NCBI GenBank assembly: GCA_047606545.1
Contig: JASGEI010000014.1
Coordinates: 1 to 64,000 of the forward strand
DNA length: 64,000 nucleotides
Reading direction: 5' to 3'
From: JASGDC01 sp047606545
GTDB taxonomy: Bacteria > Actinomycetota > Actinomycetes > Actinomycetales > Micrococcaceae
This document shows, piece by piece, positions 26,739 to 34,452 of the stretch. The first letter of the stretch is position 1. Every line of letters begins with the position of its first letter. The notes under the pieces were generated by a model. That model was not told the DNA's origin. It was given only the letters and a program-made list of their open reading frames with translations, and made no database searches. The translations under genes were made by a program, and so were the position numbers.

Positions 26739-27137
26739 TTACCAAACGTAAGCGAGAACTTCTCCGCCTACACCTTTTTTAGCTGCTTCACGGTCAGTTA
26801 ATAGACCAGAAGAAGTGGATAGAATTGCAATACCTAGACCACCCAGTACTTTAGGTAGGCTAGTAGACTTTGCATATACACGAAGACCAGGCTTAGAGAT
26901 ACGACGTAAACCTGCAATAGCACGTTCACGGTTATCTCCATACTTAAGAGTCAAAGTCAAAGTACTTCCTACTTCTGCCTTTTCCTCTTTCCAATCAACA
27001 ATGTAACCTTGAGTTTTTAGAATATCTGCAATGCGAGTCTTCAATTTACTTGAAGGCATTGACACTGTCTCATGATGAGCAGAGTTTGCGTTACGCAGAC
27101 GCGTTAACATATCTGCTACTGGATCAGTCATTGACAT
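26739..27137 (-). CDS. rpsH: 30S ribosomal protein S8
   Basis: 132 residues with TDPVADMLTRLRNANSAHHETV at the start and LPKVLGGLGIAILSTSSGLLTDREAAKKGVGGEVLAYVW at the end. Two adjacent ATGs are possible starts (residues 1 and 3). In most bacteria rpsN lies directly before rpsH; here only a 72-bp gap with a hairpin is present. Confidence 0.97.
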   Translation of the reverse strand: MSMTDPVADMLTRLRNANSAHHETVSMPSSKLKTRIADILKTQGYIVDWKEEKAEVGSTLTLTLKYGDNRERAIAGLRRISKPGLRVYAKSTSLPKVLGGLGIAILSTSSGLLTDREAAKKGVGGEVLAYVW

Positions 27138-27166
27138 TTAAAGCTTACGCCTTTCTATTATGGTTT

Positions 27167-27190
27167 CTGCACCTGGTACACCAGATGCAG
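27167..27190 (-). promoter_or_regulatory. Hairpin in the rplE-rpsH gap
   Basis: Arms 27167-27176 and 27181-27190 pair with one internal mismatch around a TACA loop. No T run follows, so termination is unlikely. It occupies the place where rpsN would be and might be an S8 control element or processing site; no homology to a known motif is claimed. Confidence 0.45.
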
Positions 27191-27209
27191 ACCTGTAATA
27201 ATCGTTTAA

Positions 27210-27854
27210 TTATTTCTCTTTGAATGGGAATTTGAACTGCTTTAGCAGTGCAAGTCCTTCTTCGTTATTTGTCGCAGTAGTCACCAAAGTGATATCCATA
27301 CCGCGTGGACGGTCAATCTTATCTTGGTCAATTTCCAAGAACACACCTTGCTCAGTTAGACCAAATGTGTAGTTACCGTTACCGTCAAATTGCTTTGGGC
27401 TTAGCCCTCGGAAGTCACGGATACGTGGTAGTGCAAGAGTCACTAGACGGTCAAAGAACTCCCACATACGGTCTCCACGTAATGTTACGTGAGCACCAAT
27501 TGGCATACCTTCACGCAATTTGAATTGTGCAATTGACTTACGTGCTTTTGTAACCTGTGGTTTCTGGCCAGTAATGGCAGTTAGGTCACGCACAGCGTGG
27601 TCAATTTGTTTTGAATCTTTTGCTGCAGCTCCCACACCCATGTTCACCACAATCTTAGTAAGTAATGGAACTTGGTGTACGTTTTTGAAGTCAAATTCTT
27701 CCTGCAATGCTGGAATAACTTCTTCACGATACTTCTGCTTAAAACGTGGCAAGTCTTTTGCTTCCTGCTTTGTTTCTTCTACAGAATCTTGGGAAACCTC
27801 TTCAGCATTTGTAACATCTTCAGTCACTGTTGCCTCCTGGTTATCTTTTGTCAT
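27210..27854 (-). CDS. rplE: 50S ribosomal protein L5
   Basis: The L5 core (about 35-214) has PRFKQKYREEVIPALQEEFDFKNVHQVPLLTKIVVNMGVG and ends GLALLKQFKFPFKEK. The first 34 residues form an acidic extension rich in Glu, Thr and Val. The start overlaps the rplX stop by one base. Confidence 0.97.
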   Translation of the reverse strand: MTKDNQEATVTEDVTNAEEVSQDSVEETKQEAKDLPRFKQKYREEVIPALQEEFDFKNVHQVPLLTKIVVNMGVGAAAKDSKQIDHAVRDLTAITGQKPQVTKARKSIAQFKLREGMPIGAHVTLRGDRMWEFFDRLVTLALPRIRDFRGLSPKQFDGNGNYTFGLTEQGVFLEIDQDKIDRPRGMDITLVTTATNNEEGLALLKQFKFPFKEK

Positions 27855-28180
27855 TAGTCAATATCCTTGCCAGTACTCTTAGCTACGCGAACACGAACAG
27901 TTTTACCCTCATCGTTTTTTTCTTCGCGGAAACCAACACGCGTTGGTTTGTTACTTTCAGGATCTACTAACATTACGTTTGAAATGTGGATTGGTGCTTC
28001 AGTTTCTTCAATGCCGCCGGCATTAGTCTGAGAAGCACGGTTATGCTTAGTAACCACGTTTACGCCTTCTACAAGCACGCGATCTTTTTCAGTAATGACT
28101 TTTAGTACTTTACCTGTAGTACCTTTATCTTTACCTGCAATAACCTGTACCACATCGTCTTTGCGGATTTTAGCTGCCAT
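27854..28180 (-). CDS. rplX: 50S ribosomal protein L24
   Basis: 108 residues. The KOW motif lies at the start (IRKDDVVQVIAGKDKGTTGKVLKV), followed by VLVEGVNVVTKHNR. It starts 3 bp after rplN and overlaps rplE by one base. Confidence 0.97.
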   Translation of the reverse strand: MAAKIRKDDVVQVIAGKDKGTTGKVLKVITEKDRVLVEGVNVVTKHNRASQTNAGGIEETEAPIHISNVMLVDPESNKPTRVGFREEKNDEGKTVRVRVAKSTGKDID

Positions 28181-28183
28181 TTA

Positions 28184-28555
28184 TTAGAGCACCTCCGGAG
28201 CCAGAGAAACAATCTTCATGAAACGCTTATCACGTAGTTCACGACCGACTGGGCCGAAAATACGAGTACCACGAGGGTCTCCACCATCATTCTTAAGAAT
28301 AACAGCAGCGTTTTCATCAAACTTGATGTATGAGCCGTCTTGACGGCGGCGTTCTTTCTTTGTACGCACGATAACAGCTTTAACTACATCACCACGTTTT
28401 ACGTTACCACCAGGGATAGCGTCTTTAACTGTAGCTACAATAGTATCGCCGATGCCTGCATAGCGTCGACCAGAGCCTCCAAGAACTCGGATAGCTAAAA
28501 TTTCTTTAGCACCTGAGTTGTCAGCAACCTTTAGCCGCGATTCTTGCTGAATCAC
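28184..28555 (-). CDS. rplN: 50S ribosomal protein L14
   Basis: 123 residues, MIQQESRLKVADNSGAKEILAIRVLGGSGRRYAGIGD at the start and FGPVGRELRDKRFMKIVSLAPEVL at the end, essentially consensus. First gene after the 55-bp gap behind rpsQ. Confidence 0.97.
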   Translation of the reverse strand: MIQQESRLKVADNSGAKEILAIRVLGGSGRRYAGIGDTIVATVKDAIPGGNVKRGDVVKAVIVRTKKERRRQDGSYIKFDENAAVILKNDGGDPRGTRIFGPVGRELRDKRFMKIVSLAPEVL

Positions 28556-28610
28556 TTCTTACTCCTGTCTTTATCTTTGTATTGATGAACCAAAGATAAA
28601 CTTTAAGTAT

Positions 28611-28892
28611 TTACTTCGCCTTTTCTAGGATTTCAACCAAACGCCAGTTTTTAGTAGCTGACATTGGACGAGTTTCCATGATAAGCACCCGGTCACCGAT
28701 ACCAGCGATGCTCTCTTCGTCATGAGCTTTTACTTTTTTAGTACGCTTCATAACTTTGCCATATAAAGAGTGCTTTACACGATCTTCTACCTCGACTACA
28801 ACGGTTTTATCCATTTTGTCAGAAACTACGTAACCTTGACGTGTTTTACGGTAGCCGCGTGTTGTTTCTTTAGTTTCTTCTTTTACGCTCAC
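28611..28892 (-). CDS. rpsQ: 30S ribosomal protein S17
   Basis: 93 residues. The OB-fold core has RKTRQGYVVSDKMDKTVVVEVEDRVKHSLYGK and ends RPMSATKNWRLVEILEKAK. It overlaps the end of rpmC by 4 bp. Confidence 0.97.
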   Translation of the reverse strand: MSVKEETKETTRGYRKTRQGYVVSDKMDKTVVVEVEDRVKHSLYGKVMKRTKKVKAHDEESIAGIGDRVLIMETRPMSATKNWRLVEILEKAK

Positions 28893-29161
28893 TTCTCATC
28901 CTTTGCATCTACTGTAGTTTCTTCAGTTTCAGTCTCTGCTTCAGCAACTTCATCAGTTTCTGAAGAATCAGCACCTATACCTAGTTCACGTTCACGCAAA
29001 ATTGTGTAAATACGAGCAATCTCTTTCTTTACAGTCTTTAGACGTGCGCTATTTTCCAACTGACCAGTAGCTGACTGGAAACGTAGGTTGAAAAGTTCTT
29101 CTTTGTGCTTAGCTAGTTCTGTAGTAAGCTCTTTTGAATCTTGAGAACGTAGATCAGCCAT
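28889..29161 (-). CDS. rpmC: 50S ribosomal protein L29
   Basis: 90 residues starting MADLRSQDSKELTTELAKHKEELFNLRFQ. This start sits one base after the rplP stop and is preferred over a frame beginning six codons earlier. The core ends near residue 65 and is followed by an acidic tail (about 66-90) unusual for L29, encoded just before rpsQ. Confidence 0.95.
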   Translation of the reverse strand: MADLRSQDSKELTTELAKHKEELFNLRFQSATGQLENSARLKTVKKEIARIYTILRERELGIGADSSETDEVAEAETETEETTVDAKDEK

Positions 29162-29162
29162 T

Positions 29163-29579
29163 TTATGCACCACCTTCACGGCGAATAATGCGTGCCTTCA
29201 GTGGTAGCTTGTGAATTGCTAGACGCAATGCTTCACGAGCTACTTCTTCTGACACACCTGAAAGTTCGAAAAGAACACGACCTGGCTTAACATTAGCTAC
29301 CCACCACTCAGGAGAACCTTTACCAGAACCCATACGAGTTTCTGCAGGTTTCTTAGTTAATGGACGGTCTGGATAAATATTAATCCAGACCTTACCACCA
29401 CGCTTGATGTGACGAGTCATCGCAATACGAGCTGCCTCAATCTGGCGGTTAGTAACATAAGCAGGACTTAATGCCTGGATTCCATATTCACCGAAAGATA
29501 CGTTAGTGCCACCTTTAGCTGCACCAGAACGCTTTGGGTGATGTTGCTTACGGAATTTAACTTTACGAGGGATCAACAT
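29163..29579 (-). CDS. rplP: 50S ribosomal protein L16
   Basis: 138 residues. MLIPRKVKFRKQHHPKRSGAAKGGT, RHIKRGGKVWINIYPDRPLTKKPAETRMGSGKG and LRLAIHKLPLKARIIRREG are diagnostic. It lies 3 bp after rpsC. Confidence 0.97.
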   Translation of the reverse strand: MLIPRKVKFRKQHHPKRSGAAKGGTNVSFGEYGIQALSPAYVTNRQIEAARIAMTRHIKRGGKVWINIYPDRPLTKKPAETRMGSGKGSPEWWVANVKPGRVLFELSGVSEEVAREALRLAIHKLPLKARIIRREGGA

Positions 29580-29582
29580 AGT

Positions 29583-30377
29583 TTATGCCTGCGCTTCCGT
29601 AGTAGTCTTCTTGGTATCCGTATTTTGGTTTGCAGCATTATTACGAGGAGCACGACGAGAACGATCGTTACGACGACGTCCATCACGTCCACCGCGACCA
29701 CGCTTAGGAGCTTTAGCTTGCTGTGCAGCTAACTCTTTATCAGTTAGGTCACCCTTGTAAATCCATACCTTAACACCAATACGACCGAAAGTAGTATGTG
29801 CTTCATGAGTACCGTAATCGATGTTCGCACGAAGAGTGTGCAATGGCACACGACCTTCACGGTAGAACTCGTTACGAGCCATTTCAGCGCCGCCTAGACG
29901 GCCTGAACATGCAACACGAATACCCTTTGCTCCGCCACGCTGAGCGCTTTGGATTGCCTTCTTCATCGCACGACGGAATGATACACGGCTGGCAAGCTGC
30001 TCTGCAATACCTTGAGCAACCAACTGAGCATCAATCTCTGGGTTCTTAACTTCAAGAATGTTTAGCTGTACTTGCTTGCCAGTTAATTTTTCTAGTTGAC
30101 CACGTAGGCGATCTGCTTCAGCACCACGGCGTCCGATAACAATACCTGGACGAGCAGTGTGGATATCGATGCGTACGCGATCACGAGTACGTTCAATCTG
30201 AACCTTTGAGATACCCGCACGTTCAAGACGCTTTTCAATCATTTCGCGAATCTGAACATCTTCTTTTACGAAGTCACTGTATCGTTGTCCAGGTTTGTTA
30301 CTGTCAGCGAACCAGCGAGATACGTGGTCAGTAGTGATCCCGAGTCGGAATCCGTTAGGATTAACTTTTTGTCCCAC
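29583..30377 (-). CDS. rpsC: 30S ribosomal protein S3
   Basis: 264 residues. MGQKVNPNGFRLGITTDHVSRWF at the start, a KH domain (IVIGRRGAEADRLRGQLEKLTGK) and the C-terminal S3 domain (GRLGGAEMARNEFYREGRVPLHTLRANIDYG). Residues beyond about 215 are a basic Arg/Asn tail typical of actinobacterial S3. It overlaps rplV by one base. Confidence 0.97.
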   Translation of the reverse strand: MGQKVNPNGFRLGITTDHVSRWFADSNKPGQRYSDFVKEDVQIREMIEKRLERAGISKVQIERTRDRVRIDIHTARPGIVIGRRGAEADRLRGQLEKLTGKQVQLNILEVKNPEIDAQLVAQGIAEQLASRVSFRRAMKKAIQSAQRGGAKGIRVACSGRLGGAEMARNEFYREGRVPLHTLRANIDYGTHEAHTTFGRIGVKVWIYKGDLTDKELAAQQAKAPKRGRGGRDGRRRNDRSRRAPRNNAANQNTDTKKTTTEAQA

Positions 30378-30742
30378 TAGCGGGCCTCCTCTTTCTCCTG
30401 CTGACCAACCACAATAGTGATGTGGCTAGTGCGTTTTAAGATGCGGTACGCACGGCCTTGAGCGCGTGGACGCATACGTTTCATTGTTGGGCCTTCGTTA
30501 ACAAAAGCTTCAGTTACAAAGAAATCATCTTCGTTAAAAGCTTCGCTGTCACGATCAGCCAGATTACGTGCATTTGCTAATGCAGATTGCACAATTTTGA
30601 AGACCTGGTCTGAAGCACCCTGTGGGGCAAACTTCAAAATAGCCAACGCTTCATTCGCTTGCTTACCACGAATAAGGTTGACGACGCGACGGGCCTTCAT
30701 TGGCGTTACACGAACAAAACGTGCTGTTGCCTTGGCTTCCAT
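30377..30742 (-). CDS. rplV: 50S ribosomal protein L22
   Basis: 121 residues: ATARFVRVTPMKARRVVNLIRGK at the start, and the tunnel-reaching loop RMRPRAQGRAYRILKRTSHITIVV near the end. S10 operon between rpsS and rpsC. Confidence 0.97.
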   Translation of the reverse strand: MEAKATARFVRVTPMKARRVVNLIRGKQANEALAILKFAPQGASDQVFKIVQSALANARNLADRDSEAFNEDDFFVTEAFVNEGPTMKRMRPRAQGRAYRILKRTSHITIVVGQQEKEEAR

Positions 30743-30781
30743 TGCTTTCCTTCTCTCGTCTTACTAAGACCGAAGTTCGCC

Positions 30782-31060
30782 TTAACGGCGTCCCTTACGG
30801 TCGTCTTTTTCGTGGCCTCTGAATGTACGTGTTGGAGCAAACTCACCTAGTTTATGTCCCACCATTGATTCAGTGATGAAAACTGGGATGTGCTTGCGGC
30901 CATCATGTACTGCAATTGTATGACCGATCATATCTGGAACGATCATAGAACGGCGTGACCATGTCTTGATTACATTTTTAGCTTTTTTGTCGTTTTCAGC
31001 CTGTACCTTTAGGTAAAGATGCTGATCAACAAAAGGGCCTTTCTTTAAACTACGAGGCAT
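30782..31060 (-). CDS. rpsS: 30S ribosomal protein S19
   Basis: 92 residues, MPRSLKKGPFVDQHLYLKV at the start with KTWSRRSMIVPDMIGHTIAVHDGRKHIPVFITESMVGHKLGEF. S10 operon order rplB-rpsS-rplV is standard. Confidence 0.97.
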   Translation of the reverse strand: MPRSLKKGPFVDQHLYLKVQAENDKKAKNVIKTWSRRSMIVPDMIGHTIAVHDGRKHIPVFITESMVGHKLGEFAPTRTFRGHEKDDRKGRR

Positions 31061-31076
31061 AATTCCTTATCTCCTA

Positions 31077-31913
31077 TCAGCGTTTCTTACCAGTACGGCG
31101 ACGACGGACAATGTACTTGTTGCTTTCCTTGTTAGGGTTACGAGTACGCCCCTCACGCTTACCGTTAGGGTTAACTGGGTGACGACCACCAGAAGTCTTA
31201 GCTTCACCACCACCGTGTGGGTGATCAATTGGGTTCATCACAACACCACGTACAGTCGGACGGATGCCTTTCCAGCGGTTACGACCCGCTTTACCCCAGT
31301 TAATGTTGATTTGTTCTGCGTTACCTACTGTACCTACAGTAGCGCGGCAACGGATATCAACATTACGTACTTCACCTGAAGGAAGACGCAACTGACCGTA
31401 AGGGCCATCTTTCGCTACCAACTGGATACTTGCACCTGCAGAACGACCTAGCTTAGCTCCGCCACCTGGACGAAGTTCCACAGCGTGAATGAAAGTACCA
31501 ACAGGAATATTACGCAAAGGTAAGTTATTACCTGGTTTAATATCTGCCTCAGGTCCTGCTTCCACTGTGTCGCCTTGCTTTAGCTTTTCAGGCGCAATGA
31601 TATAACGCTTTTCACCATCAGAGTAGTGTAGTAGCGCAATACGTGCAGTACGGTTTGGATCATATTCGATGTGCGCAACTTTAGCTAGCACACCATCTTT
31701 GTCATGACGACGGAAGTCAATTACACGGTACTGACGCTTGTGTCCACCACCGTGGTGACGAGCAGTAATATGCCCAGTGTTGTTACGTCCACCCTTTTTC
31801 GGGAGGGGACGAAGCAACGACTTCTCTGGTGTCGTCCGTGTAATTTCAGTAAAGTCAGCAACAGAAGAGCCACGACGGCCTGGTGTTGTTGGCTTATATA
31901 AACGGATTCCCAT
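31077..31913 (-). CDS. rplB: 50S ribosomal protein L2
   Basis: 278 residues, near the peptidyl transferase centre. MGIRLYKPTTPGRRGSSVADF at the start, AGRNRWKGIRPTVRGVVMNPIDHPHGGGE with the functionally important histidine near 230, and a basic end RRRRTGKKR. Confidence 0.97.
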   Translation of the reverse strand: MGIRLYKPTTPGRRGSSVADFTEITRTTPEKSLLRPLPKKGGRNNTGHITARHHGGGHKRQYRVIDFRRHDKDGVLAKVAHIEYDPNRTARIALLHYSDGEKRYIIAPEKLKQGDTVEAGPEADIKPGNNLPLRNIPVGTFIHAVELRPGGGAKLGRSAGASIQLVAKDGPYGQLRLPSGEVRNVDIRCRATVGTVGNAEQININWGKAGRNRWKGIRPTVRGVVMNPIDHPHGGGEAKTSGGRHPVNPNGKREGRTRNPNKESNKYIVRRRRTGKKR

Positions 31914-31937
31914 AATTTCCTATTCTCCTCAATAACT

Positions 31938-32234
31938 CTAGTTTGCACCAGAGAAAATATCGATAGAGCCTTCCTTAAGTGTTACAACTGCACGCTTAGT
32001 ATCTTTACGCTTACCGTAACCAAAACGAGTACGGCTAGTCTTACCGCTGCGATTCATTGTATTTACTGAAGCAACCTTTACATTGAAGATAGCTTCAAGT
32101 GCAACTTTGATTTCTGATTTTGTAGCACGAGTGTCAACTTCAAAAGTGTACTGACCTTCGTCAATTAGACTATACGTCTTCTCAGAAACCACAGGAGCGA
32201 TGATTACATCGTGGTGTGTTTTGTGTTCACTCAC
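31938..32234 (-). CDS. rplW: 50S ribosomal protein L23
   Basis: 98 residues at the exit tunnel, docking site of trigger factor and SRP. HHDVIIAPVVSEKTYSLIDEGQYTFEVD and KVASVNTMNRSGKTSRTRFGYGKRKDTKRAVVTL are typical. It starts 2 bp after rplD. Confidence 0.97.
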   Translation of the reverse strand: MSEHKTHHDVIIAPVVSEKTYSLIDEGQYTFEVDTRATKSEIKVALEAIFNVKVASVNTMNRSGKTSRTRFGYGKRKDTKRAVVTLKEGSIDIFSGAN

Positions 32235-32236
32235 CT

Positions 32237-33052
32237 TTAGTCCTCCTTCTCAGCTTCTTCATCATCTTTAGATGCAGATTCCTCTTCTGCTTCCTCAGTT
32301 TCTTCAGCTTTTTCTTCAACTGCTGATTCTTCTGAATCTGATTCTTCCTTTTCAGGTTTCTCAGTTTCAGTTTCTTCAGTCAGTTTTTTAGAGTCTGTGT
32401 CTTTTGCTTCTGTTTTTTTATCTTCATTAACTTCAGATTTCTTATCTTCAGAAGCTGTTTCTTTACCTTGTGTTTGTTCTACAAAAGCATCCAATGCTTT
32501 TTCAGTGAAAATAACATCATCAGCAACAAGGACATCGTATGCATTTAACTGATCAGCGAAAAGTACATGAACCTTAGCTACGTTACGCAAACTTGCCATT
32601 GAAACTTCATCTTCACGATCAAGAACTACTAGAGCACGAGTTCCTTTGATATCTTTAGCAATAGTTTTAAGTGCATCCTTTGTAGATGGTTTTTCACTAG
32701 TAACTACAGAACCAATAACCTGTACATAACCATTGCGAGCACGATCTGAAAGTGCGCCACGAAGTGCGGCAGCAATCATTTTCTTAGGTGTGCGTTGTGC
32801 GTAATTACGAGGCTTTGGACCATGCACGATACCGCCACCCTTCATGTGTGGCGCACGGATAGAACCCTGACGTGCGTTACCAGTACCTTTTTGCCTGAAT
32901 GGCTTACGACCTGCACCCGAACGCTCACCACGGTCTTTAACCTTGTGAGTACCCTGACGAGCAGCAGCTAACTGAGCTACTACTACCTGGTGAATCAAAG
33001 GAACAGATACTTTTGCATCAAAAATTTCTGCGGGTAAATTTGAATTTGCCAT
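32237..33052 (-). CDS. rplD: 50S ribosomal protein L4 with long acidic C-terminal tail
   Basis: The L4 core spans about 1-205: VAQLAAARQGTHKVKDRGERSGAGRKPFRQKGTGNARQGS is the exit-tunnel loop, and VLVADDVIFTEKALDAFV its C-terminal part. The last 65 residues are a Glu/Ser/Lys low-complexity tail not found in standard L4. In other bacteria L4 regulates the S10 operon through its leader; the structured leader upstream of rpsJ makes this possible here. Confidence 0.96.
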   Translation of the reverse strand: MANSNLPAEIFDAKVSVPLIHQVVVAQLAAARQGTHKVKDRGERSGAGRKPFRQKGTGNARQGSIRAPHMKGGGIVHGPKPRNYAQRTPKKMIAAALRGALSDRARNGYVQVIGSVVTSEKPSTKDALKTIAKDIKGTRALVVLDREDEVSMASLRNVAKVHVLFADQLNAYDVLVADDVIFTEKALDAFVEQTQGKETASEDKKSEVNEDKKTEAKDTDSKKLTEETETEKPEKEESDSEESAVEEKAEETEEAEEESASKDDEEAEKED

Positions 33053-33055
33053 TTA

Positions 33056-33712
33056 CTATGCCCCCTTCACAGCAGTGCGAACTAGTACTACTGCACCACG
33101 AGGTCCAGGAATCGCACCTTTAATCAATAGAAGGTTTTTGTCGGAATCTACTGCATGAACAGTTAGATTTTGAGTAGTATGACGTACATTACCCATACGA
33201 CCTGACATCTTTTGACCGCGGAATACACGACCTGGAGTGGCAGAAGCACCGATTGAACCTGGCTTACGATGGTTCTTATGTGCACCGTGAGATGCACCTA
33301 CACCGTGGAAACCGTGGCGCTTCATAGTACCGGCAAAACCTTTACCTTTTGTTTTTCCTACTACGTCTACTTTTTGCCCAGCTTCAAACTGTTCAACAGT
33401 AAGTTCTTGACCTGCTTCATAGCTTTCTGAATCAGCAGTACGTAATTCAACAAGGTGACGGCGTGGAGTAACTCCAGCTTTCTCAAAGTGACCAGTCATT
33501 GGCTTGTTAACTTTACGTGGATCAATCTGACCGTAGGCGATTTGCACGGCATTATAGCCGTCGTTTTCTTCTGCGCGAACCTGAGTTACAACATTGGCTT
33601 CGGCTTCAACTACAGTTACTGGAATGATCTTATTATCATCATCCCAAACCTGAGTCATGCCCAGCTTTTTGCCCAGGAGACCTTTTACCTCGCGCTGTGT
33701 TTGATTAGACAT
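33056..33712 (-). CDS. rplC: 50S ribosomal protein L3
   Basis: 218 residues with GLLGKKLGMTQVWDDDNKIIPVTVVEAE at the start and VVGKTKGKGFAGTMKRHGFHGVGASHGAHKNHRKPGSIG, including the glutamine/loop region near the A site. It follows rpsJ by 21 bp. Confidence 0.97.
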   Translation of the reverse strand: MSNQTQREVKGLLGKKLGMTQVWDDDNKIIPVTVVEAEANVVTQVRAEENDGYNAVQIAYGQIDPRKVNKPMTGHFEKAGVTPRRHLVELRTADSESYEAGQELTVEQFEAGQKVDVVGKTKGKGFAGTMKRHGFHGVGASHGAHKNHRKPGSIGASATPGRVFRGQKMSGRMGNVRHTTQNLTVHAVDSDKNLLLIKGAIPGPRGAVVLVRTAVKGA

Positions 33713-33733
33713 ATTTTAGCTTTTTGTCCTTAC

Positions 33734-34042
33734 TTACAGCTTAATCTCGATATTGACATCTGCTGGCAAGTCAAGACGCATTAGCGAGTCAACTGCCTTT
33801 GGAGTAGGGTCAACAATATCGATTAGACGTTTGTGAGTACGCATTTCAAAGTGCTCACGACTGTCTTTATACTTATGTGGGGAACGAATGACACAATAAA
33901 CGTTTTTCTCAGTAGGCAGCGGAACAGGACCAACAATTGATGCTCCTGCTCGTGTCACTGTGTCAACGATTTTGCGTGCCGAGCTATCAATGACATCGTG
34001 GTCATATGATTTTAGCCTAATGCGGATCTTTTGTCCTGCCAT
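33734..34042 (-). CDS. rpsJ: 30S ribosomal protein S10
   Basis: 102 residues: MAGQKIRIRLKSYDHDVIDSSARKIVDTVTRAGA and PLPTEKNVYCVIRSPHKYKDSREHFEMRTHKRLIDI, nearly consensus. It also serves as NusE in antitermination. First gene of the S10 operon, preceded by a 410-bp region with leader hairpins, repeat copy C and the tuf terminator. Confidence 0.97.
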   Translation of the reverse strand: MAGQKIRIRLKSYDHDVIDSSARKIVDTVTRAGASIVGPVPLPTEKNVYCVIRSPHKYKDSREHFEMRTHKRLIDIVDPTPKAVDSLMRLDLPADVNIEIKL

Positions 34043-34120
34043 TATAGGTGCTCTCTCTTTCTTTACGCAGTGTCCTAGCTAAGGGTTCTTAACTAGGTAT
34101 TTACTGACAAGTGCCCGAAA

Positions 34121-34205
34121 CCCGAGGTCGGGTGTGTCGGCGCTACTTCTTTTTAAACCGCAAGCTCTACACTAGTGCCTGCGGTCTCTCAGCCCTTCTA
34201 GGGCT
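34121..34205 (-). promoter_or_regulatory. Structured leader RNA of the S10 operon
   Basis: Three hairpins lie in tandem ahead of rpsJ: 34121-34132 (CCCGA/TCGGG), 34157-34185 (ACCGCA/TGCGGT) and 34191-34205 (AGCCCT/AGGGCT). A TTGACT box lies upstream near 34240, with only a poor -10. In Escherichia coli the S10 leader is the target of L4 autoregulation; equivalence here is inferred from position only. Confidence 0.5.
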
Positions 34206-34308
34206 AAATTTAAGCTTACAATGCGTAGTGAATACGCACAAAGTCAATACTACCTGATTTTATATAAGCAATGCAAATTAAATTTTCGGCATTTTATGCA
34301 ACTAACAC

Positions 34309-34374
34309 ATTTTCTTAGTAATCGACTATTTCCACTCCATATATGCAAAGAAAATTACCTTTTAGTAAGAAAAT
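34309..34374 (-). repeat. 66-bp palindromic repeat, copy C
   Basis: It starts ATTTTCTTAGTAATCG and ends CCTTTTAGTAAGAAAAT, with ATTTCCAC at 20-27, in the same orientation and length as the others. The outer arms are extended by a CAC/GCG near-match. It lies 23 bp beyond the tuf terminator, in the tuf-rpsJ gap. Confidence 0.9.
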
Positions 34375-34397
34375 GCGATAGAGAAGCTGACATACAA

Positions 34398-34435
34398 AAA
34401 GACCCTCACGCTTGTTTCCAAGCTAGAGGGTCTTT
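34398..34435 (-). terminator. tuf terminator
   Basis: A 10-bp outer stem (34398-34407 with 34426-34435) with an inner GCTTG/CAAGC stem, followed on the minus strand by a run of five T. It lies 17 bp past the tuf stop. Confidence 0.9.
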
Positions 34436-34452
34436 AAGAAAGTAAAAGTTTA

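Noticed and set aside
34221..34445. Small plus-strand frame reading through repeat copy C
   Set aside because: It is created by the palindrome. The same peptide-like pattern (HFL...LVRKCD) appears on both strands at copy D, so it reflects the repeat and not a protein family.
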